DNA of 16,970 nucleotides. It comes from AC-32 sp035473395. GTDB lineage: Bacteria; Actinomycetota; Thermoleophilia; Gaiellales; Gaiellaceae. The translations under genes were made by a program, and so were the position numbers. The stretch spans positions 1-16,970 of the forward strand of contig DATIOF010000191.1 of the NCBI GenBank assembly GCA_035473395.1, written 5' to 3'. Shown in pieces: positions 6,736 through 14,528 of the stretch (position 1 is the stretch's first letter; each line of letters opens with the position of its first letter). The notes under the pieces were generated by a model. It was not told the DNA's origin and made no database searches. It saw only the letters and a list, made by a program, of their open reading frames with translations.

Positions 6736-7823
6736 CGGGCGACCTCGCGGTAGACCGCCTCGTGCGCGGCGGCCGCGGCGTCCCAGCTGAGCCCGCGACG
6801 CGCGGCCTGCGCGCCCTCGTAGGCGTTAGCCAGCTCGTCAGCTTCGAGGAGCTCCCGCAACGCGGCCGCGAGCGCCTGTGGATCGTCGGGCGGAACGACG
6901 CGGCCGGCGCCGAACTCGCGAATCGCGTCCGGAAGGCCGCCGACGTCGGTCACCACCGCGGGCCGGCCGTGGCCGAGCGCGGTCGCGAGAACGCCGGAGC
7001 TGTCGATCTTGCGGTACGGCAAGGCCACGAGCGTAGCGTTGGCCATCAGCCGGGGAATCGCCTCGTCGGGCACGAAGCCGAGCCGCCACTCGACGCGCTC
7101 GGTGATACCGAGGCCGGCGGCCAGGCGCTGCAGCGGCTCGACCGGGTCGACCGGATCGCCGGCAACTACGAGGCGCGCGTCGGGCACCTCGGCCAGCGCA
7201 CGCAGCAGGACGTCCAGGCCTTTGTACTCGCGGATCAGCCCAAAGAAGAGGATCGTCCGTCCGCTCGGGGGCGCGGTCTCGAGGCCGCTCTCGAAGACCG
7301 GGTGCTGGATCCGCACGAGCTTCTCGCGCGGGACGCCTGTCGCGGCCAGCTGCTCGATCGCCCGCTGCGACTGCACGATCACGCGCTCCGCCAGCGCCAG
7401 CGCCTCGCTCCAGGCGGCGGCGTTGCGCTCGCGGCGGGGCAGCACGTCGTGCGCGGTCAGCACGAGCGGCGCCCGCAGTTGGCCGAGCCAGTGCAGGTCG
7501 TAGCGCGGGATCCCGAGCCACTGGACGTGCGCGACGTCCGGGTCGAGTGCGCGCACGCGGCGCACGAGACGCACGGCGCTCGGCGCGTACTCGAGCCCCT
7601 TCAGCACCAACCGGGCTCGGGAGCGCGGCGCGCGCCGGACGAGCCGCGACGAGACCGGCAGGAAGATCTCCTCCCGCCGGTAACCCTCGGGCTCGGGCAC
7701 GTCGCCGTGGGTGAACGGCGCCGTCAGCAGCGTCACGTCGTGGCCACGGCGGGCGAGCGCCGAGGCGAGCGCGTGGTCGTAGGGCACCGTGAAGCTCGGC
7801 GGGTCGAGCAGCGCGATCCGCAT
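6732..7823 (-). CDS. Family 4 glycosyltransferase, SSGVL subgroup lacking E-x7-E
   Basis: 363 residues from the ATG at 7823, where stop and start share one base (TGATG); the longer open frame upstream overlaps the ATP-grasp gene and is rejected. It has a GT-B fold: RIALLDPPSFTVPYDHALA (2-20), DVAHVQWLGIPRYDLHWL (96-113), LVLTAHDVLPR (120-130), then ILFFGLIREYKGLDVLLRAL (191-210) at the start of the donor domain. The donor loop reads LPYRKIDSSGVLATALGHGR (268-287): the usual E-x7-E is replaced by an S-S-G-V-L-x-x-A form, a known group 1 variant, so this is probably not an inactivating change. It is predicted to add a sugar to the lipid-linked intermediate in the cytoplasm; donor unknown. It is coupled to the phosphoglycosyl transferase downstream by a GTGA overlap. 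Confidence 0.9.
   Translation of the reverse strand: MRIALLDPPSFTVPYDHALASALARRGHDVTLLTAPFTHGDVPEPEGYRREEIFLPVSSRLVRRAPRSRARLVLKGLEYAPSAVRLVRRVRALDPDVAHVQWLGIPRYDLHWLGQLRAPLVLTAHDVLPRRERNAAAWSEALALAERVIVQSQRAIEQLAATGVPREKLVRIQHPVFESGLETAPPSGRTILFFGLIREYKGLDVLLRALAEVPDARLVVAGDPVDPVEPLQRLAAGLGITERVEWRLGFVPDEAIPRLMANATLVALPYRKIDSSGVLATALGHGRPAVVTDVGGLPDAIREFGAGRVVPPDDPQALAAALRELLEADELANAYEGAQAARRGLSWDAAAAAHEAVYREVAR
6742..6746 (-). promoter_or_regulatory. Ribosome binding site for the phosphoglycosyl transferase
   Basis: GAGGT on the minus strand, six bases before the GTG at 6735, inside the end of the preceding glycosyltransferase gene. It supports the GTG as the true start of the phosphoglycosyl transferase. 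Confidence 0.6.
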
Positions 7824-8971
7824 CAGACGATCTTCGAGCGAGCGTAGGCGGGCACGCCCAGCGCTGGCAAGGGGTCGTCCGCCGCGAAGACGCCGCGCAC
7901 CTTGTGCCGCTGGAGGTACGGGCGCGCCCAGCCGGCAGGTGTCAGCTCGCGCCGCCTCGCCATCTTCAGCGAGACCGCGAGATCCTTGGCGAAGAACGCC
8001 CACCAGAGCTCCTCCTGCAGGTCGACCGGCTCGGACGCGGGCCGGCCGCAGAGGTCGTCGTAGGCGATGCGGGCCATGTCGAAGCGCGAGGTCATCGCGA
8101 CGCCGGCCCACATCGGCACGCGAGTGTTCACCTCGAGCAGCTTGTAGTCGCCGTCGCGCCGGTCGTACGCGAACTCGACCTGGGCGAAACCCTGGTAGCC
8201 GGCGGACTCGAGCAGGCGCAGGCCGAGCTCGCGCACGCGCGGCTGCGGCGTGGTGCGAAAGACGGCGCTCGTGCCGAAGTGGAGCGGCCCCTGCCGGACC
8301 TTCACGCCCGTGGCGTTCGCGAGCGGACGGCCGTCGCGGCCGATGTAGGTGAAGAGCGACCAGATGCCGGTCTCGGAGTCCGGGACGAGCTCCTGAACGA
8401 CGGTCTCGAAACCGCGCTCCCTGGCGCGCTTCCACTGGGCGACGAGGTCGTCCTTCGTGGGAGCGACGAGCACCTTCTCGCCGAAGGAGCCGGCGAAGTG
8501 CTGTCCCTCGACCGGCTTGAGCAGGTAGGGCGCGCGCAGGTCGAGCCCGCGGAGGGTCTCGATCGAGCTCGCGTCGACGGTTCGCGGCGCCTCGATCCCC
8601 GCGCGCTCCGCCTCCTGCGGGAGCGTCGCCTTGTGCCGCAGCCGCCTGGCCACCTCAGGGTCGGGTGGCAGCGGCAGCTCGAACAGGTCGTTGAGCTCGT
8701 CCCAGTGGCGCAGCACGAGCTCGACGTGATCGTCGCGCTCGGGCAGCAGCACGGGCTTGGCGTCGGCCTGGGCGGCGGCGCGGAGCGCCTTCAGCGCGGC
8801 CTCGTCGCCCTGCACACGGTGCACCTCGTCGAGATAGCGCGAGCGCGCGCCGAACTCGTGCGGGTGCATCGTGATCCCGGTCACCGGCACGCCGCGGCGG
8901 CCGAGGCTGCGGGCGAACGAGAGACCGGCCCAGAGCAGGCCGAGCACGACTGCGGGCCGCTCAGCCGGCAA
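7823..8971 (-). CDS. ATP-grasp carboxylate-amine ligase-like protein (second of two)
   Basis: 382 residues from a TTG at 8971. This start is supported by GAGGA five bases upstream (8977-8981) and because homology to the pre-ATP-grasp fold begins almost at once (AVVLGLLWAGLSFARSLGRR, 7-26). A GTG eight codons later (8947) is the alternative. ATP-grasp motifs are APYLLKPVEGQHFAGSFG (147-164), VVQELVPDSETG (191-202), GFAQVEFAYD (261-270) and YKLLEVNTRVPMW (276-288), with metal-binding Glu and Asn. It belongs to the carbamoyl-phosphate-synthase-like / carboxylate-amine ligase group and forms an acyl phosphate that is attacked by an amine. The substrate is not known; a glycan uronate or an amino acid is plausible from context. 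It shares with the gene at 14525-15610 an N-terminal pattern of R-S-L-G-R, a gap, then R-S-R-Y, so the two are diverged paralogues. It ends in a TGATG junction. Confidence 0.88.
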   Translation of the reverse strand: MPAERPAVVLGLLWAGLSFARSLGRRGVPVTGITMHPHEFGARSRYLDEVHRVQGDEAALKALRAAAQADAKPVLLPERDDHVELVLRHWDELNDLFELPLPPDPEVARRLRHKATLPQEAERAGIEAPRTVDASSIETLRGLDLRAPYLLKPVEGQHFAGSFGEKVLVAPTKDDLVAQWKRARERGFETVVQELVPDSETGIWSLFTYIGRDGRPLANATGVKVRQGPLHFGTSAVFRTTPQPRVRELGLRLLESAGYQGFAQVEFAYDRRDGDYKLLEVNTRVPMWAGVAMTSRFDMARIAYDDLCGRPASEPVDLQEELWWAFFAKDLAVSLKMARRRELTPAGWARPYLQRHKVRGVFAADDPLPALGVPAYARSKIV

Positions 8972-9971
8972 GCGCGTCCTCGTAGGCCTGGATCGTCAGG
9001 TCGGTGACGGCCGGCCACGTGAAGTGCTCGCGGATGCGCTCGCGGCCCGCCTGGCCCATCCGACCGCGCTGCTCGGCGTCGCCGAGCAGCCGCTCGAGCG
9101 CTGCGCGGAGAGCGTCGACGTCGCGCGGCGCCACGAGCACGCCGGTCTCGCCGTCGACGACGAGGTCGAGCAGCCCGCCGACCGCGCTCGCCACCACCGG
9201 CCGGCCATGGGCCATCGCCTCGGCACAGGCGACGCCGAAGCCTTCCCGGTGCGACGGCACCGCCACCACCGCGGCCCGCTCGTACAACGGGCCGAGCTCA
9301 TGGTGCGGGACGAAGCCGAGCGCTCCCGGCACCTGCGCCCGCAGCGGACCGTCCCCCGCCACCGTGAGCTTCATCCCTTCGGAGGCCTGCACGAGCTCGA
9401 GGATGCCCTTCTCGGCCGAGAGCCGCCCGACGAACAGCAACTCCGGCGGCTCGGCCGGCTCGCCCACGTGCGCCGGCAGCTCGACCGCGCTCGGGATCAC
9501 GCGCACCTCGTCGGCGCCGAGCTCGCGGGCTGCGTCGCCGAGGGCGTTCGAGGCGCAGATGGTGAGGCGCGCGCGCGAGAGCACGCGCTGCGCGAAGACC
9601 CGAGCGCGGCGGGCCAGCTCGACGTCGGTCCCCCAGAGCTGCACCACGAACGGCTTGTCGGTCGCGAGGGCGACCGCGCCCGAGGGCAGCCAGTGCGCGT
9701 GGACGAGGTCGGCGTCGCGAGCCGCCCGCCGTGCCGCCCGCGCGAACGAGGCCATCATCGCGGGCACCAGCGCCAGCTTCCACGGTGCGCGCTTGAGGTT
9801 GCCCATCACACCCGCGCCGTAAGCGATCCCGAAGTGCCGGAACGAGGCCGGTGAGACCACCTCGACCTCGAGGCCGCGGGCGCGCAACTGCTCGACCGCG
9901 TCGGCGACGAAGTTCCCGGCCGGGTCGCCCTCGTAGCGCGGGTACGAGGTCGTCAACACGACGATCTTCAT
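8961..9971 (-). CDS. Family 4 glycosyltransferase with canonical E-x7-E
   Basis: 336 residues from the ATG at 9971 (ATGA overlap). It has a GT-B fold: KIVVLTTSYPRYEGDPAGNF (2-21) is the N-terminal acceptor-side start, VHAHWLPSGAVAL (90-102) the middle of the N-terminal domain, and LLFVGRLSAEKGILELV (178-194) opens the nucleotide-sugar domain. PSHREGFGVACAEAMAHGRP (239-258) carries the donor-binding E243 and E251. This is the standard signature of retaining group 1 enzymes that use UDP- or GDP-sugars. It most likely extends the undecaprenyl-linked repeat unit in the cytoplasm. It is slightly short for the family, at the lower end of normal, with no sign of truncation. It overlaps the following ATP-grasp gene by 11 bases if that gene uses the TTG start. 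Donor and linkage are unknown. Confidence 0.93.
   Translation of the reverse strand: MKIVVLTTSYPRYEGDPAGNFVADAVEQLRARGLEVEVVSPASFRHFGIAYGAGVMGNLKRAPWKLALVPAMMASFARAARRAARDADLVHAHWLPSGAVALATDKPFVVQLWGTDVELARRARVFAQRVLSRARLTICASNALGDAARELGADEVRVIPSAVELPAHVGEPAEPPELLFVGRLSAEKGILELVQASEGMKLTVAGDGPLRAQVPGALGFVPHHELGPLYERAAVVAVPSHREGFGVACAEAMAHGRPVVASAVGGLLDLVVDGETGVLVAPRDVDALRAALERLLGDAEQRGRMGQAGRERIREHFTWPAVTDLTIQAYEDALAG
8977..8981 (-). promoter_or_regulatory. Ribosome binding site deciding a TTG start
   Basis: GAGGA on the minus strand, five bases before the TTG at 8971-8969 that begins the second ATP-grasp gene. It lies inside the coding end of the upstream glycosyltransferase. Its good match and spacing favour TTG over the GTG at 8947-8945, which has no comparable motif upstream. 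Confidence 0.6.
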
Positions 9972-11284
9972 CGCCGGGAAAACACGGCAGGAGTCGCCAG
10001 CACGAGCATCACGAAGACGTAGAAGTAGAGGAACGGGATCGTCAGGTAGAAGGCGTTCGAAGCCAGCGTCCCGACGAGCGCGGCGGTCATCCCCCAGGCG
10101 AGCGGCCGCAGCCGGGCCGCCAGCGGGTCGCCGGCCGCGGCGAGCGCCTGGCCGAGCCGGCGGGCAACGGCCAGCCGCACGAACAGCCACCAGAGGAAGA
10201 CCGCGAACAGGGCCGCCCCGACGATGCCGCCCTCGACGATCAGCATCACGTAGTAGGAGTGCGGCCCCCAGTTCGTCTTGCCGGTGACGAACTCGTAGTA
10301 GACCGAGAAGTTGTTGAAGCCGAGCCCGAAGAGCGGGTGCTGGTGCAGCACCTGCGGGATGAAGTTGTAGACGCCGAGGTGCGCGCTCGTCGAGCTGCCA
10401 CCGGTCTGGACTCGCGAGCGAAGCACGACGCTGAAGAAGTGCCGCCGGTGGTAGAGCTCGAAGGCCACCGGCAGTGCCACGAGCCCGAGCGGCAGCAGCA
10501 CCAGCCGCGAGAAGAGCAGATGCCGGTAGGGGATCAGCAGCACGATCGTCCCGACGAACAGGCCGAGCAGCCCGCTGCGCGAGAGCGTCGCCAGCTCGAC
10601 GAGCAGCAGGAAGGCGATCAGCACCGCGAGCGGGTTCCGCAGGCGGTGGCCCCGCTCGAGGCGGAGGTAGAGCGGCGAGAGGATCAGGATCGGCAGCAGC
10701 AGCTCGATCGCGAGGTGGTTCGGGTCGCCGGTGAGCGCGTTCGGCCGGTAGACGCTCGAGCCGTTGACCGCGCCGTAGATGTTGATCTGGCTCGCGCCGT
10801 GGGTGAGCGGCTGCAGCACCAGCGAGTCGAGGTTGTGCCCGGCCTGCGCGGACAGCAGCTGCAGGATCCCGTAGGCGGCATTGACGGCGATCCCGCCGAG
10901 GAACCAGCCGAGCGTGCGCCAGTAGAAGGGGAGCGACTTCCTCGCCAGGTAGATCAAACCGACGATCAGGAAGCCGAAGTGCAGCAGCCACTTCGTCAGC
11001 CCCTTCACGAACTGGTCGAGCGCCTGGCCGGTCTCGAGGTTGAAGAAGCCGATCAGGTACACGAGCAGGAAGGCCGCCAGAAACGCGAGCAGCACGGCGG
11101 CCGTGCGCGGCGCGGGCCGCGAGCCGCGGCCGAGCCGGTCGAGCCCGTAGAAGAGCAGGAAGCCGCCGGCGGTCAGGTCGGCCAGGAAGAGGTTGCCGCC
11201 GGCACTCCACTGCACCTTCGCGAACGTGCACGTGAAGACTGCGGCGAAGAAGAAGAACGGGACGAGCCGGCTCTCGCGCGTCAC
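9968..11284 (-). CDS. O-antigen ligase / Wzy-type polysaccharide polymerase
   Basis: 438 residues from the GTG at 11284, preceded by TGGAG six bases upstream and lying in a GTGA overlap. It is a polytopic membrane protein with about 11 hydrophobic segments. The family signature is clear: LSRSG (234-238) and, after a large extracytoplasmic loop, HPLFGLGFNNFSVYY (316-330) with WGPHSYYVMLIVEGG (339-353), the conserved G-x-G-x-x-N and H-S-x-x-x-x-x-x-x-x-G pattern of the O-antigen ligase (Wzy_C) family. These enzymes join undecaprenyl-diphosphate-linked glycans en bloc on the outer side of the membrane, either polymerising repeat units (Wzy) or transferring them to a final acceptor (WaaL/ligase). 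In an actinobacterial exopolysaccharide locus with a Wzz-like gene, polymerase is the more likely role. The sequence alone does not separate the two. Confidence 0.9.
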   Translation of the reverse strand: MTRESRLVPFFFFAAVFTCTFAKVQWSAGGNLFLADLTAGGFLLFYGLDRLGRGSRPAPRTAAVLLAFLAAFLLVYLIGFFNLETGQALDQFVKGLTKWLLHFGFLIVGLIYLARKSLPFYWRTLGWFLGGIAVNAAYGILQLLSAQAGHNLDSLVLQPLTHGASQINIYGAVNGSSVYRPNALTGDPNHLAIELLLPILILSPLYLRLERGHRLRNPLAVLIAFLLLVELATLSRSGLLGLFVGTIVLLIPYRHLLFSRLVLLPLGLVALPVAFELYHRRHFFSVVLRSRVQTGGSSTSAHLGVYNFIPQVLHQHPLFGLGFNNFSVYYEFVTGKTNWGPHSYYVMLIVEGGIVGAALFAVFLWWLFVRLAVARRLGQALAAAGDPLAARLRPLAWGMTAALVGTLASNAFYLTIPFLYFYVFVMLVLATPAVFSRR

Positions 11285-12531
11285 TCGAGGCTCCAGAGCA
11301 GCTCGGCCAGCTCCTCGACGCGGGTCGTGCGCGAGAGCTGCGTGCGCTGCGCCTCGCTGAGGTAGCCATTGGCGAGCTGCCCGGCCTGCCAGCGCGCGTG
11401 CAGGCCGACAAGCGCTTCGCGCAGGCCGTCCTCGTCGTCGGGCGCGACGACCACGCCGGCGCCCGTCTCGCGCACCAGCTGCGCCGCCACGCCGTCGGTC
11501 GGCACCGCGGCGAGGATCGGCCGCTCGGCCGCGAGGTACTCGAAGATCTTCCCGCTCGGCACGACCTTGCCCCGGCCGCCGGCGTCGGGCAGCAGGAGCA
11601 GGTTGGCTTCCGAGTCGCGCTGCAGCTCGAGAGCGCGCCGGTGCGGCAGGTAGTCGAGTAGTTCCAGCCGGTCGCCCAGGTCGAGCTCTTGCACCCACTC
11701 GCGGTCGACCGAGCGGAAGTCGCCGACGAAGCGGGCGACCACGTCCTCGAGGCCGGACGACGCGAGCGCCGAGAGGAACGCGCGCGGGTTGCGCTTGCCG
11801 AAGAAGCTGCCGGTGTGGGTGATCCGGAATCGGTCGCCCGAGTGGTACTCGAGCCCGACGAAGTCGTCGAAGTCGCTCCCGTTCGGGATCACGCGCACAG
11901 GGCCCGCAGGGTCGTAGGCGCGGATCTCGTCGGCGATCGCGTCCGAGACCGCCACGATCCCGTCGGCCTTGCTGGCGACGAGCCTCACGACACGCTCGAG
12001 CGCCTTCTCCTTGGCCTGGACGCTCTTGCGCTCGAAGCGGCGGTCGGCGTTCTGGACGAGCGAGTCGCGCTGGTCGGCGATCCACGGCACGCCGGTCAGC
12101 CGCTTGACCGCGGCGCCGATCAGGTTCAGGGAGAGCGGCGGGCTCGTCGTGATGACTGCGTCGATGCCTTCGCTCTTGACGATCCGCACCGCGGCCGGGA
12201 TCGCGGTCGGCGCCCAGGTGACGCTCGCGTCCGGGAGCAGCAGCCCCCGGCCCATCACCCGCGCCTTGGCCAGTGCGAGGTCGAAGCCCTCGAGCGTGCG
12301 TAGCTCCTCGGAGGGCAGCCGTGCCTTCGGCCCGAGGTAGCGCGCCCGGTGGACGAAGGCCTGCGTCGGCGGACGCAGTTCGTCGTCGCGGTGCAGCCAC
12401 TTCGGGTCGTCGGGCGCGAGCACGTGCGTCTCGATCCCGAGCGCGGGCAGGTGCGTCGCCAGCTTCAGCGGACGCTGCACGCCGCCCCCGCCGGCGGGCG
12501 GGAAGTACATGGTGATGAGCAGGACTTTCAT
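11281..12531 (-). CDS. Family 4 glycosyltransferase (WbuB-like)
   Basis: 416 residues from the ATG at 12531, which sits in an ATGA overlap. It has a GT-B fold. The N-terminal half begins KVLLITMYFPPAGGGGVQR (2-20), with the glycine-rich acceptor loop, and holds ITTSPPLSLNLIGA (127-140) and WIADQRDSL (150-158), which are typical of the WbuB/WcaI-type group. The C-terminal nucleotide-sugar domain holds VIPNGSDFDDF (214-224), THTGSFFGKRNP (239-249) and PSGKIFEYLAAERPILA (325-341), with the donor-binding Glu331. The first Glu of the usual E-x7-E is not kept, as is common in this subgroup. The protein is a retaining enzyme predicted to work at the cytoplasmic side of the membrane on the lipid-linked intermediate, possibly with an amino-sugar donor (the WbuB group uses fucosamine-type sugars). 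Donor assignment is inference. Confidence 0.9.
   Translation of the reverse strand: MKVLLITMYFPPAGGGGVQRPLKLATHLPALGIETHVLAPDDPKWLHRDDELRPPTQAFVHRARYLGPKARLPSEELRTLEGFDLALAKARVMGRGLLLPDASVTWAPTAIPAAVRIVKSEGIDAVITTSPPLSLNLIGAAVKRLTGVPWIADQRDSLVQNADRRFERKSVQAKEKALERVVRLVASKADGIVAVSDAIADEIRAYDPAGPVRVIPNGSDFDDFVGLEYHSGDRFRITHTGSFFGKRNPRAFLSALASSGLEDVVARFVGDFRSVDREWVQELDLGDRLELLDYLPHRRALELQRDSEANLLLLPDAGGRGKVVPSGKIFEYLAAERPILAAVPTDGVAAQLVRETGAGVVVAPDDEDGLREALVGLHARWQAGQLANGYLSEAQRTQLSRTTRVEELAELLWSLE
11291..11295 (-). promoter_or_regulatory. Ribosome binding site for the Wzy-like gene
   Basis: TGGAG on the minus strand, six bases before the GTG at 11284, within the last codons of the WbuB-like gene. 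It supports that GTG, which also overlaps the previous stop, over a longer frame running on to 12817. Confidence 0.55.
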
Positions 12532-14528
12532 GGCAGGCGGTAGAGAACGTACCGCGACCCCGAGTACGCACGCGGCAGGCGGAACGAGACCCGGCCGACG
12601 CGGGCGCGGTCGACCAGCAGCCAGTGCGCGCCGTACCGGCGGGCGAGCGAGACCGGACCTTCGTCGCGGAAGAAGCGCAAGGCGTCCTTGCGCCGAGCGC
12701 CGGGCCGGTTGGCGCGCGTGTCGGCGACGTGCGTCGTCGGGGCGGCGTTGATGTAGACCGGCGCGAAGGCCGCGAGCTCGTAGGCCGTGAGCGGGTCGGA
12801 GAAGACCACGTCGCCATCCGGCACCTTGCGCTGGACCGCCGCGACGAGCTTCTGCGGCAGCCCGAGCCGTGAAGAGGAGGGTCGTGTCCATTGCGAGTAG
12901 CCGTGCACCGCGACCGGCAGGACGAAAAGCGCGACCGCCGCAGCGGCCACGAGCGGGAGCCCCTGCACCTGCGGGATCCGGCGGCCGAAGAACGCCGCCC
13001 CGAGCAGCGCCGCGATCGCCGCGGCGTAGCTGACCCAGGTCAGCCAGCCCGGCGAGCCGTCCACGAGCCGGTAGGGCACACCGAAGTCACCCGGGAAGGC
13101 CAGTTGCAACCCGATCCCGGCCGCGAGCGCGACCGGCAGCACCCACAGGCGCAGGAAGCCGGCGAGCACGAGCATGCCGCCGACGAGCACGAACGGCCGC
13201 GGGGCGAAACCGATGATCCGGCGCGCCTGCGAGATCGAGACCGCGTCGGCGAAGTGCGGGAAGACGAACGGCAGCAGCGTGACGGTGAAGGTCGCCAGCA
13301 TCGAGCCGAGCACGAACGCGGCCCACATCCGCCGGTAGGCGAAGACGGCCAGCGGCAACAGCACGAGCGAGGCCACGGCGATCGAGCCTGCGCGGCCGAA
13401 GAGCTCGGGCGCGAGGCGGTAGCTGTGCAGGCCGAAGACGTCCAGCTCGTTTCCGTACGCGGCGAACGCACGGTTCAGCTCGACGCCCGACGGGCTGTGG
13501 GAGGCGGTCTCGCGCACGATCGGCAGGAGCCAGAGGACGACCAGGCCCGCCGGGACGACGATCGCGGCCAGGGCGGCGCCGATGTGCACGACGTCGTGGC
13601 GGCGGTCGAGCAGGGCCCGCACGGCCAGGAAGCCGGCGAGCCCGATCGCGACCAGCACCGAGTAGCTCGGGTGGACGAGCGTCATCGCCAGTGAGGCGGC
13701 CGCGACCGAGGCAAGCCGCGCACCGGACGGCTCGCGGACGTAGAGGAACACGAGCGCGAGCAAAGCGGGCAGGAGCAGGGTGCGCGAGGCTGTCGCCGGC
13801 AAGGCCATCGAGCTGTAGGCGCCGCCTTCCCCGGATGCGAGCCCGAGCAGCGCGAACTCGGCGAGCGCGGTCGCGACCCCGGCCCAGCGTGAGGCGAAGA
13901 GCGCGGTTCCCGCTTCGTAGACGAGCACGAACGAGAGCGGCAGGAGCACCGTCGGCAGGTGGAGGAAGGCCGACGGCGCGCCGACGCCGGCGAGCCTGGA
14001 GATCACGGCCACCGCCGCGTGCCAGAGCGGGAAGGCGTAGCCCGGGTGCAGGCCGCCGTCCTTGAACTCGTCCACCGAGCGCAGCGAGAGGTCATGGAGG
14101 GCGAGCAGCTTCTGCACCCGCGCGAGGTGGAAGAACGCGTCGCCGTCGTAGCGCGAGACCCACCAGAGCGAGATTCCCGCGATGAGCCCGATCACGATCA
14201 TCCAGACCGTCCAGAACGAGCTGCCGCCCTTGCGCCGGGCAGCGAACGGCGCGGCCGCAAGCGCGGCGACCAGCAGCAGCGCGAGGGTCAGCCACAGCGA
14301 GCCGTGCACGAGGAACATCAGTGCCGTCGCGCCGAACAGGATCGCCATCGTCCACGCCAGCGCGCCGGCGAACCCGCGCACGCCGAGCGCGCGGCTGACG
14401 AACGCGCCCGGGATCAGGAACACAAGCGTCGCGAAGCCCAGCCGCAGGCCGAGGCCGACCCCTTCAGCGGGCAGCAGCCGGGAGAGCGCCAGCAGCGCCG
14501 GCGCGAACAACCACGCGCGGAGCTTCAC
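12528..14528 (-). CDS. Large multi-pass membrane protein, GT-C-like glycosyltransferase
   Basis: The GTG start at 14528 lies in a GTGA overlap; the product is about 666 residues. The first roughly 540 residues are almost all hydrophobic helices (about a dozen) separated by short loops. After the early helices comes RYDGDAFFHLARV (126-138), an acidic loop with D-x-D followed by FH, resembling the first extracytoplasmic loop of GT-C enzymes such as STT3, ArnT and PMT, where the Asp acts in catalysis. The final roughly 120 residues form a soluble domain starting near VVFSDPLTAYELAAF and containing YGAHWLLVDR, as seen at the C-terminus of many actinobacterial membrane glycosyltransferases. It probably takes a sugar from polyprenyl phosphate on the outer face and transfers it to the glycan or to a protein. 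The assignment rests on topology plus one motif, so an uncharacterised membrane protein remains possible. The stop overlaps the next ATG (ATGA). Confidence 0.72.
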   Translation of the reverse strand: MKLRAWLFAPALLALSRLLPAEGVGLGLRLGFATLVFLIPGAFVSRALGVRGFAGALAWTMAILFGATALMFLVHGSLWLTLALLLVAALAAAPFAARRKGGSSFWTVWMIVIGLIAGISLWWVSRYDGDAFFHLARVQKLLALHDLSLRSVDEFKDGGLHPGYAFPLWHAAVAVISRLAGVGAPSAFLHLPTVLLPLSFVLVYEAGTALFASRWAGVATALAEFALLGLASGEGGAYSSMALPATASRTLLLPALLALVFLYVREPSGARLASVAAASLAMTLVHPSYSVLVAIGLAGFLAVRALLDRRHDVVHIGAALAAIVVPAGLVVLWLLPIVRETASHSPSGVELNRAFAAYGNELDVFGLHSYRLAPELFGRAGSIAVASLVLLPLAVFAYRRMWAAFVLGSMLATFTVTLLPFVFPHFADAVSISQARRIIGFAPRPFVLVGGMLVLAGFLRLWVLPVALAAGIGLQLAFPGDFGVPYRLVDGSPGWLTWVSYAAAIAALLGAAFFGRRIPQVQGLPLVAAAAVALFVLPVAVHGYSQWTRPSSSRLGLPQKLVAAVQRKVPDGDVVFSDPLTAYELAAFAPVYINAAPTTHVADTRANRPGARRKDALRFFRDEGPVSLARRYGAHWLLVDRARVGRVSFRLPRAYSGSRYVLYRLP

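Noticed and set aside
6732..7823. Inactivated glycosyltransferase because E-x7-E is missing
   Set aside because: The S-S-G-V-L-type donor loop is a recurring variant in group 1 enzymes and the rest of the protein is intact.
12531..12891. N-terminal extension of the WbuB-like glycosyltransferase frame
   Set aside because: It would overlap the end of the membrane glycosyltransferase gene by 360 bases. The family's N-terminus begins exactly at the ATG in the ATGA overlap.
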